Below, in pieces: positions 26,735-33,750 of a stretch of DNA of 64,000 nucleotides; position 1 is the stretch's first letter, and every line of letters starts with the position of its first letter. This DNA is from Sinorhizobium fredii NGR234 (GTDB lineage: Bacteria > Pseudomonadota > Alphaproteobacteria > Rhizobiales > Rhizobiaceae), in assembly GCF_000018545.1 (NCBI RefSeq), contig NC_012586.1, forward strand, positions 1,364,001 through 1,428,000, in the 5' to 3' direction. Both the position numbers and the translations under genes were made by a program. A model generated the notes under the pieces. The model had not been told where the DNA came from. It made no database searches and saw only the letters and a list, made by a program, of their open reading frames with translations.

Positions 26735-27970
26735 ATGCATCATATGCGCCGGGCAGAACTGGAAACGATAGCCCGCCCAAAGGGACTGCAGAGGCGAGTC
26801 GGCAGCAAATTGCCGCTCGCTCTGGCGGATCGCAACGCAAAGATCGCCATCGTACACGATTGGTGTCCAGATTTTCGTGGTGGTGAGCGTGTGCTCTCAC
26901 GCATATGTAAGATATTCCCGAACGCAGAGGTCTTCACCCTGTTCGATTTTTTGCCGAAGGACATAAAGGACCAATATTTCCAGGACGTTGCATTTCATTC
27001 TTCGGTCGCAAATCGGTTGCCGATGGTGCAGAGCTACTACCGCGCACTTTTTTTCCTCTGCCCTTTTCTTATCGAGCAATTCGATGTCACTGGCTACGAT
27101 GCCGTCATCTCGTCCTCCGCTGCTTTCGCGCGCGGCGTCATTACACGGCCTGATCAGCCGCATTTGTGCTATGTGCACAGCCCCATTCGCTATGCATGGG
27201 ACGAGCAGTTTTCCTATCTGGAGCAGGGCCGGCTCGGATTTGGTCCGAAGGGTCTAGTCTACCGCTATATGTTGCATCACCTGAGGACCTGGGATACGCG
27301 AACCGCCCACGGACCGGATCTCATGCTGGCGAATTCGAGCTATGTACGCTCGCGGATCCAGCGCATCTATGGCCGGGAATCCCAAGTCGTGTTCCCGCCC
27401 GTCGCCATCGACGAGCTCGAATTTGTCGCCGACAAGGACGACTACTACGTTACGGCATCCTTCCTTGCGCCGTACAAGCGCACGGATCTCATCATCAAGG
27501 CTTTCAACGACATGCCTTCCCGGCGGCTGGTTGTGGTGGGAGAGGGCCAACAGTCGCAGGGTCTCCGTTCCATGGCGGGCGCCAATGTCGTCTTCACAGG
27601 CTACCTGCCACGACGAGAATTTGTGAGAACCGTCGCCAAGGCCAAAGCAATGGTGTTTGCTGGATGCGAGGATTTCGGAATCGCTCTGGCGGAAGCGCAG
27701 GCCTGCGGGACGCCATTGGTCGCTTTCGGTCGCGGGGGCGCGTTCGATATTGTACGGCCGTTCGGCGACATCGAGGACCCGACTGGCATCCTCTTCGGCC
27801 GCCAGTCGGTGGAGTGCCTTAAGGAGGCAATCGAAGTCTTCGAGCGGAACGAGACATTGATCACACCGCAGGCGTGCCGATTCAATGCGGCGAGGTTCTC
27901 GGAAGACCGCTTCGACTTGGCGATGCTCAAGGCCCTTGCAATCGCTCAAAGCTTTCACGTCAGACGTTAG
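26735..27970 (+). CDS. Family 4 glycosyltransferase
   Basis: The protein is about 411 residues. The N-terminal Rossmann domain starts KIAIVHDWCPDFRGGERVLS, followed by YVHSPIRYAWDEQF. The C-terminal domain has PYKRTDLIIKAFN, VVVGEGQQSQGLR and the donor-binding FAGCEDFGIALAEAQACGTP, the E-x7-E type motif of retaining GT4 enzymes. The start at 26735 has GGGGG eight bases before it; a longer frame reaches back to 26306 but that part looks non-coding. Its stop overlaps the stop of the next, opposite gene by four bases. Confidence 0.85.
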   Translation: MHHMRRAELETIARPKGLQRRVGSKLPLALADRNAKIAIVHDWCPDFRGGERVLSRICKIFPNAEVFTLFDFLPKDIKDQYFQDVAFHSSVANRLPMVQSYYRALFFLCPFLIEQFDVTGYDAVISSSAAFARGVITRPDQPHLCYVHSPIRYAWDEQFSYLEQGRLGFGPKGLVYRYMLHHLRTWDTRTAHGPDLMLANSSYVRSRIQRIYGRESQVVFPPVAIDELEFVADKDDYYVTASFLAPYKRTDLIIKAFNDMPSRRLVVVGEGQQSQGLRSMAGANVVFTGYLPRREFVRTVAKAKAMVFAGCEDFGIALAEAQACGTPLVAFGRGGAFDIVRPFGDIEDPTGILFGRQSVECLKEAIEVFERNETLITPQACRFNAARFSEDRFDLAMLKALAIAQSFHVRR

Positions 27971-29085
27971 ACGGCAACGGCCTCACGGGACGGCACGGAT
28001 AGCCCGTCCAAGGCGGCCATTGTTTCGAGGTATCGGCCTGCCGAAGCCTTCCACTGGTAGTGCGACGCTCTCGTCTTGCCGAGCCTAATCATCGTTTCGC
28101 GCACATCAGGCATGTTGCGCACCTGCATGAAGCGCTCGAACCAAGCATCGGGATCCTCAGGAGAAGCATAGAGCGCGGCTCCGGCACAGATCTCCGGCAA
28201 ACTGGCGCGATCCGATGAGACCACTGGGCACCCGAGAGCCATGGCTTCGAGCGGAGGCAGGCCGAAACCTTCGACGAAAGAGGGAAACGCGAGGCAGAGA
28301 CAGTCCTGCAGCAGCGCCGCCAGTTCCTCGTCCGAAAGCCTTCCCAGCCAAGTGACATTGCTGAACGAAGCCTGTTGACCCGCGACCTTGAAAACGCGGG
28401 CGTCTGACATGCCCACCACCGCTATCTTTAAACCCACGGAGGCAAGCTTTTCGGCCATGCCGATGATTAGAGCGATGTTCTTGTGTGGAATTGCACTTCC
28501 AACGACCACGATCGTGTCCCGTCCTGCGACGGCCTGCGTCGGCTCGGAATGCCGCGGCTTCCAGCGGGTCGCGTGCTCGTGCCCATTTGGAATGACGGTG
28601 ATCTTGGCTGATTTGCATATTCGATGGCGGACGAGTTCGCCGGCAGAGTAGTCGGAGACGGTAGCGATTGCCGCGACGCTCCGGCCTAGAATAGGGATCA
28701 AGAAGTCGTAAAGCAGCCGGAACGGAAGCGAATAGCTCTGCGGACAGGTGCGCGTGTTTACATCGTGTATGCACAGGATCTGCTTGCGAACCTTCAGCGG
28801 GCCGGTATTGCAGAAGCTGAGAAGCCCGCCTCGAACGTGACTTGCGAGCGCCGTTTGCTCCCAGAGCTGCCCATACATTGGCGCGACGGTGCGACTGTGA
28901 ATCGCTTTCAAGGAAGGGACGCTCGTCTCTACGGGCACGAGCAGCTCGATCCGGAGCCCCCTGGCGGTCGGTGGCTGCTCGACGAGCAGTTCGTCCAAGG
29001 CATGCAGGATCTCATGGGCGTATCGCTGGACACCCGTAACCGGTTGCGCCAGAAAGCGTCCGTTGATAGTCCACGAGCGTTCCAT
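27967..29085 (-). CDS. Family 4 glycosyltransferase (paralogue of 29524-30846)
   Basis: The 372-residue protein shares its opening WTINGRFLAQPVTGVQRYAH with the divergent gene at 29524, as well as HVRGGLLSFCN, ILCIHDVNTR and CPQSY. The C-terminal domain has GSAIPHKNIALII and FPSFVEGFGLPPLEAMALGC, the retaining GT4 donor site. The two genes are clearly an inverted duplicate that has diverged. Ribosome binding is weak at the 29085 ATG. Both may act on the same glycan at successive positions. Confidence 0.85.
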   Translation of the reverse strand: MERSWTINGRFLAQPVTGVQRYAHEILHALDELLVEQPPTARGLRIELLVPVETSVPSLKAIHSRTVAPMYGQLWEQTALASHVRGGLLSFCNTGPLKVRKQILCIHDVNTRTCPQSYSLPFRLLYDFLIPILGRSVAAIATVSDYSAGELVRHRICKSAKITVIPNGHEHATRWKPRHSEPTQAVAGRDTIVVVGSAIPHKNIALIIGMAEKLASVGLKIAVVGMSDARVFKVAGQQASFSNVTWLGRLSDEELAALLQDCLCLAFPSFVEGFGLPPLEAMALGCPVVSSDRASLPEICAGAALYASPEDPDAWFERFMQVRNMPDVRETMIRLGKTRASHYQWKASAGRYLETMAALDGLSVPSREAVAV

Positions 29086-29523
29086 AGTTCGCCATCACTC
29101 ACATCACAGAGGCATTCAAGCTTAGCGCAAACCACTGCCCCCCGCTCCTGGTGCACACTCAGCCTTTGGGTGAGCCGCAAATGCCTGCTTGGTTCGTTTC
29201 CGGCGGGGGCCGTACGAGCGGTTTCAGCCGAAAGGCTTTCCTCGCCACCATCGTTTGACTGAGGCTCTTGCCCGTCGACGTTAAGATTGCCGAGGGCAGC
29301 ACGTTGACGACGTTTCGGCGCGCGCCGCGCTACGCCGAATGGCTTTGTTTCGAGAACGCACGTGTAGAGATAGCTTCTCACTGCACGAAAGCCGATATTC
29401 GTCTGCTTGACGACGAAACGGCCGAGCGATTGACGCCGCCCATTCGACGACAGCTAATGCCTGGTCATCGAAGGCGCCTCTCGCGCTGGACCACTGCCGT
29501 TGTCGCCGGGTGGAGTAGTAGAG
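29086..29523. promoter_or_regulatory. Divergent intergenic region between paired GT4 genes
   Basis: These 438 bases separate two head-to-head glycosyltransferase genes and must hold promoters for both. A 90-residue plus-strand frame (29268-29540) is present but lacks a ribosome binding site and overlaps the next start. No palindrome stands out. Confidence 0.4.
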
Positions 29524-30846
29524 ATGGCCGATTTCAGTAGCGTTGACCCCATAGTGCCGCCCAGCATTCCGGCGATGGCGGCGCCATCATACGAGGTGTG
29601 GCCGGAACGTCACAAGGAAGGTCTACCTCTCGAAGCTTTTCTTGCGAATGGCCATCGAACCTGGACCATCAACGGCGACTTTCTCGGCTTGTCGCCAAAT
29701 GGAGTTGCCCGTTATGCACGAGAAGTGACCCTGGCGCTCGACACGCTGATGATGGAGCATCACCCGCTGGCGCAAGGACTCCAACTAGTTATTGTCGCGC
29801 CCCAAGAACCGCCTGGAGATTTCCGCTTGAACTCGATCCCGGTGCGAGTGGTGCGGGAGTACAGTCGACCCAGGCTGCCCCAGTTCTGGGTGCAGGCGCA
29901 ATTGCCCTTAAACGTGAGGGGCGGATTGCTGAGCTTCTGCAACCTCGCTCCGGTGGCAGTGCGGCGACAGATCGTATGCATTCACGACTTACATACACGC
30001 TTAATGCCGCAAAGCTACGGGCGACTGTTTCGTTGGACGCACAGGTTGGTGCTGCCTGTCCTGGGGCGCAGAGCGGCGGCGATCACGACCGTATCGGCCT
30101 TCTCGCGCGATCACATCGTGGGCCTTCGCGTGGCGGCTTCGGAAAAAATTGCTATCACCTACAATGGCAGCGATCATGTCGCTCGATGGGATCCCGCTCG
30201 ATCTTCCATCTCCGTGGGCCCGCGGCCTTTCGTCTTTTGCCTTGGCCAGCGCCAGAAATACAAGAACACAGAACTTCTTCTGAAACTCGCTCCTGCGTTG
30301 GATCGGATGGGGCTCGATCTGTATATGGCTGGAGACGTGGACCCTGCTTTGCTGGAGCAACTTGCACCGCAGAGACCAGCGAATCTCCAACTTCTAGGCC
30401 GTGTCAGTGATGACGATCTGGCCAAAGCGCTTTCGCAGGCGCTATGCTTCCTTTTCCCCTCCCGCATCGAAGGATTTGGTTTGCCTGCCATCGAAGCCAT
30501 GGCATTTGGTTGTCCTCTTATCGCCTCGACCGCTCCCTGTCTGCCGGAGATTTGTGCTGACGCCGTCCTCTACGCCGACCCGGAAGATGCTGAATCTTGG
30601 GTCCATGCGATCAACCGCCTTTGCACCGAGGACGGGCTGCGTCGCCGCTTGATAGACAAAGCCAGAGCGCGAGCAAAAGCCTTTTCCTGGCGTGTGATCG
30701 CTGAGACATATCTGCACCTAATGGCTGATATCGACGCCCGGCAGGGTGCATTGGGGCGCGAACCGTTCGGAGTAAAGGGTGACTTAGTTACCGTCTTTCA
30801 TCGGGTGAGCGTTACTGCGTGTTCCCTCAAATCAACCTCGATTTGA
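29524..30846 (+). CDS. Family 4 glycosyltransferase (paralogue of 27967-29085)
   Basis: The protein is about 440 residues. After a 45-residue leader it reads TWTINGDFLGLSPNGVARYA, then NVRGGLLSFCN, IVCIHDLHTRLMPQSYG, GQRQKYKNTELLLKLAP and FPSRIEGFGLPAIEAMAFGC, again the retaining GT4 donor motif. The start at 29524 has GGAG eight bases upstream. The last 30 residues run into a long hairpin. It is longer than its twin at both ends. Confidence 0.85.
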   Translation: MADFSSVDPIVPPSIPAMAAPSYEVWPERHKEGLPLEAFLANGHRTWTINGDFLGLSPNGVARYAREVTLALDTLMMEHHPLAQGLQLVIVAPQEPPGDFRLNSIPVRVVREYSRPRLPQFWVQAQLPLNVRGGLLSFCNLAPVAVRRQIVCIHDLHTRLMPQSYGRLFRWTHRLVLPVLGRRAAAITTVSAFSRDHIVGLRVAASEKIAITYNGSDHVARWDPARSSISVGPRPFVFCLGQRQKYKNTELLLKLAPALDRMGLDLYMAGDVDPALLEQLAPQRPANLQLLGRVSDDDLAKALSQALCFLFPSRIEGFGLPAIEAMAFGCPLIASTAPCLPEICADAVLYADPEDAESWVHAINRLCTEDGLRRRLIDKARARAKAFSWRVIAETYLHLMADIDARQGALGREPFGVKGDLVTVFHRVSVTACSLKSTSI

Positions 30847-30862
30847 GGGCGAAAACACGCAG
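30815..30862. terminator. Two-storey hairpin overlapping the end of the GT4 gene
   Basis: CTGCGTGTT (30815-30823) pairs with AACACGCAG (30854-30862), and inside it CCCTCAAATC (30824-30833) pairs with GATTTGAGGG (30840-30849) around the loop AACCTC. That gives 19 base pairs with a four-base bulge on one side. The last ten codons of the gene lie in the left part. No T-run follows, so it could terminate with help from Rho, or be the end of a lost mobile element. Confidence 0.6.
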
Positions 30863-31336
30863 CAATTCAAGGTGATACGGCGGCGGCGCTGTAGGCCAGT
30901 TAATCCAGACTCTCAAGAAAGCCCGATACTGAATTCGCATTAGTACATTTTAGCAATCTTACGTCGAATTCTACTCGATGTATCATGCAAGCGTAGAGGA
31001 AGGAGGTGTCGCGCAAATGGCCTTTGCGTCACATTTCCGCAGGCATTTGGCCCGGAGCTTTTGGCGAGACCGAAAAGCCCTAAGTCGCTTTTTATTGAAT
31101 CCGCATTCATACACAGAAGACCAGCTTAACTAAAATCACTTTGCGCCTTTATGCAACGTATGCGTTTTGCATTTTAGAATTTAATTGAACCGGGAAAATA
31201 TAGTATTTTGAAACCATGTTTTATTTAGTGATCATGCCGGGTCCCATTTGCAAGATGCGCCTCTGGAATACAAATACAAGTCGCATTAACGCCGCCCTCC
31301 CGGTTTAAGAAACTGATGTATCGGGGAGAGTATACT
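30863..31336. promoter_or_regulatory. AT-rich upstream region of the LuxR-type regulator
   Basis: Base composition falls sharply here, most around 31130-31250. Apart from the small open frame at 31017-31133, no gene is seen. Several A/T runs (TTTAATTG, AAAATATAGTATTTTG) fit a promoter region and possibly binding of MucR/Ros-type or H-NS-like proteins that act on AT-rich DNA near exopolysaccharide genes in rhizobia; that part is inference. Confidence 0.4.
31017..31133 (+). CDS. Possible small basic protein (38 residues)
   Basis: The frame runs from ATG at 31017 to TAA at 31131-31133. AAGGAGGTG lies about nine bases before the start, one of the best ribosome binding sites in the window. The product opens MAFASHFRRHLARSFWRDRK and ends SYTEDQLN: a basic, aromatic amphipathic N-terminal half and a polar tail. 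No family is recognised. It stands between the exo glycosyltransferases and their likely regulator. A chance match in an AT-rich spacer is possible, but the ribosome binding site argues for translation. Confidence 0.45.
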   Translation: MAFASHFRRHLARSFWRDRKALSRFLLNPHSYTEDQLN

Positions 31337-32137
31337 ATGCCTTCTGTAAATCATTCTTACGACAATACCCCTCTAGATTTTAAGCCACTCGACGACTCTT
31401 TACTTGAGAAGGACTTCAATCAAACCCGCGACAAGCCGGAGAGGGAGTCGGCTCTGCTCATTTTGGACAATCGCACGCTCGATAGAGAATGTCTTGCCCA
31501 ATGCCTGGTGCTGCACGGCGTCGGTCTTAAGGTGTTGGCCTTCGGATCAATTGATGAATGGCAGAAGGACAATGATCTTCACCTACCTGTGGCGGCGATC
31601 CTCATAAACATAGGTAGCCGAAAAGTCACCGATCCTGCCATTGCGGCCGACATAGCGCAGCTGGTGACGGAGTTTAGCCCGAAGCCCATTGTGGTACTGT
31701 CCGATATTGATGAGCTGGAACAAGTCCTAAGCGCGCTGGAGAGCGGGGCCCGAGGTTATGTCCCATCCACGATAGGCTTGGAAGTTTGTGTGAAGGCCAT
31801 AAGCCTAGCGCTGGCAGGGGGCACGTTCGTTCCCGCCAGCAGTGTCCTCGGGCGAACCGTCGCAGGCGCCGGCGAGGAATTGGCACGGCCTGGCGCGGGC
31901 ATGTTCACGCACCGACAAGAAGAGGTCATCCAGGAGCTCAGGCGCGGCAAGGCAAACAAGATCATTGCCTATGATCTCAACCTGCATGAGAGCACTGTCA
32001 AGGTGCACATCCGGAACATCATGAAAAAGCTGGGGGCCACGAACAGGACAGAGGTGGCTTATAAAGCCAGCCAGATGTTCTCAGCCAAGGTTGGGACACT
32101 GGACCAGCCAGGGCTGCTGCGACCACGCGTTTGTTAA
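31337..32137 (+). CDS. LuxR/NarL-type regulator with a pseudo-receiver domain
   Basis: The 266-residue protein has an N-terminal tail, a receiver-like domain (about 40-165) and a C-terminal LuxR helix-turn-helix (about 195-250: FTHRQEEVIQELRRGKANKI, ESTVKVHIRNIMKKL). In the receiver the usual phosphorylated aspartate on strand 3 is replaced: the strand reads AAILINIGSRK with N91 near the expected place. It is therefore unlikely to be controlled by normal phosphorylation. GGAGAG precedes the ATG at 31337. It lies between the glycosyltransferases and the GDP-mannose genes and is the best candidate for island control. Confidence 0.8.
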   Translation: MPSVNHSYDNTPLDFKPLDDSLLEKDFNQTRDKPERESALLILDNRTLDRECLAQCLVLHGVGLKVLAFGSIDEWQKDNDLHLPVAAILINIGSRKVTDPAIAADIAQLVTEFSPKPIVVLSDIDELEQVLSALESGARGYVPSTIGLEVCVKAISLALAGGTFVPASSVLGRTVAGAGEELARPGAGMFTHRQEEVIQELRRGKANKIIAYDLNLHESTVKVHIRNIMKKLGATNRTEVAYKASQMFSAKVGTLDQPGLLRPRVC

Positions 32138-32164
32138 CTTCTTCAACAACTGACGGTGAGCGAG

Positions 32165-33721
32165 ATGGCGCAGGTGGAGTTTGCTCGTATTGACCCAGGC
32201 TCGTCTTACGAGCCGCTACACGAATCCGGACCGGACCGGTTTACCCTTGAAACGAGTGCTTTGATAAGGCCGACAGGGTTTCGGGAGTATGACGCGCGAT
32301 GGTGGTTCGGTCGCCCGGATGACGGGAAGGCGCCGGATTTGAACCTGATGGGCGTGCAGGCTCTGGGCATGGGGCTCGGCACCTTCATGCGGCGCTCGGG
32401 CGCCGGCCCGGAGATTGTAACGGGACATGATTTCCGTTCCTATTCGCTGGGCATCAAGCTCGCCTTGGTCAGCGGGCTATTGGCTGCGGGCGCGCGGGTC
32501 CGCGACATTGGCCTGGCACTGTCGCCGATGGCCTATTTCGCGCAGTTCGCGCTCGACGTGCCGTCGGTAGCGATGGTGACCGCCTCGCACAACGAGAACG
32601 GTTGGACCGGCGTCAAAATGGGCACGGCTCGGCCGCTGACCTTCGGACCCGACGAGATGGCGGAGCTGAAAAGGATTGTGCTGGAGGCCGACTTCGACCT
32701 GACCGGTGGCGGCGCCTATGAATTCATCGCGGACTTCCGGCAGCGCTATATCGACGATCTCACCCGCGACAGGCGCATCGCCCGCAAGCTGAAGGTCGTT
32801 GTGGCCTGCGGAAACGGCACGGCCGGCGCCTTTGCACCGCATGTGCTGGAGAGGATCGGCTGCGAGGTGATTCCGCTCGACTGCGAGCTCGACCATTCGT
32901 TCCCACATTATAATCCCAATCCCGAGGACCTGGCGATGCTCCATGCCATCAGGGACAAGGTGCTGGAAAGCGGCGCCGATGTCGGCTTGGGTTTCGACGG
33001 CGACGGCGACCGCTGCGGGGTGGTCGACAACGAAGGCCGTGAGATTTTCGCCGACAAGATCGGCGTGATGCTGGCACGGGATCTCTCCGCTTTGCATCCC
33101 AACTCGGTGTTCGTCGTCGACGTGAAATCGACCGGTCTGTTCGCCTCAGATCCGGTGCTTAAGGCAAGCGGCGCCCACACGGACTACTGGAAGACGGGCC
33201 ATTCCTATATCAAGCGCAGAGTCGCGGAACTCGGCGCGCTGGCGGGCTTCGAAAAGTCGGGGCACTTTTTCTTCAACCCGCCTCTCGGGCGCGGCTATGA
33301 CGACGGGCTGATCACCGCGCTCGCGGTCTGCGAGATGCTCGACCGCAATCCAGGCATGAGCATGGCTGAGCTCTACCGGTCGCTGCCGGTGACCTGGGGC
33401 TCGCCGACCATGTCGCCGCATTGCGACGATGAAGTGAAATATGCCGTGGTCGAGCGTGTGGTGGAGCGGTTCAGGACGATGCAGCGCGACGGGCTGCCGG
33501 TCGCGGGCCAGCAGATCGCCAACCTCGTCACCGTTAACGGCGTCCGCGTGGTGGTCGAGGACGGCACCTGGGGACTGGTGCGGGCCTCCTCCAACAAGCC
33601 GGAGCTTGTCGTCGTGGTGGAAAGCCCGGTCTCGGAAGCGCGCCAACGCGCCATGTTCGCGGCAGTCGACGGCGTGCTCAGGGAGCATGCGGAGGTCGGT
33701 GCCTACAATCAGACCATCTAG
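32165..33721 (+). CDS. manB: Phosphomannomutase / phosphoglucomutase
   Basis: The 518-residue alpha-D-phosphohexomutase has the catalytic serine in VTASHNENGWTGVKMG (S141), the metal loop GFDGDGDRCG (near 275) and the sugar-binding loop EKSGHFFF. It converts mannose-6-phosphate to mannose-1-phosphate. The next gene encodes mannose-1-phosphate guanylyltransferase, so the pair makes GDP-mannose. The NoeK proteins of broad-host-range rhizobia belong to this type. The start may be the ATG at 32165 or a GTG three codons up; neither has a strong ribosome binding site. Phosphoglucomutase activity cannot be ruled out. Confidence 0.85.
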   Translation: MAQVEFARIDPGSSYEPLHESGPDRFTLETSALIRPTGFREYDARWWFGRPDDGKAPDLNLMGVQALGMGLGTFMRRSGAGPEIVTGHDFRSYSLGIKLALVSGLLAAGARVRDIGLALSPMAYFAQFALDVPSVAMVTASHNENGWTGVKMGTARPLTFGPDEMAELKRIVLEADFDLTGGGAYEFIADFRQRYIDDLTRDRRIARKLKVVVACGNGTAGAFAPHVLERIGCEVIPLDCELDHSFPHYNPNPEDLAMLHAIRDKVLESGADVGLGFDGDGDRCGVVDNEGREIFADKIGVMLARDLSALHPNSVFVVDVKSTGLFASDPVLKASGAHTDYWKTGHSYIKRRVAELGALAGFEKSGHFFFNPPLGRGYDDGLITALAVCEMLDRNPGMSMAELYRSLPVTWGSPTMSPHCDDEVKYAVVERVVERFRTMQRDGLPVAGQQIANLVTVNGVRVVVEDGTWGLVRASSNKPELVVVVESPVSEARQRAMFAAVDGVLREHAEVGAYNQTI

Positions 33722-33750
33722 CTGCCGGCGGCAACGAAAGGGGCGACAGA

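Noticed and set aside
29268..29540. 90-codon frame in the GT4 spacer
   Set aside because: No ribosome binding site, overlaps the next gene start, no known features.
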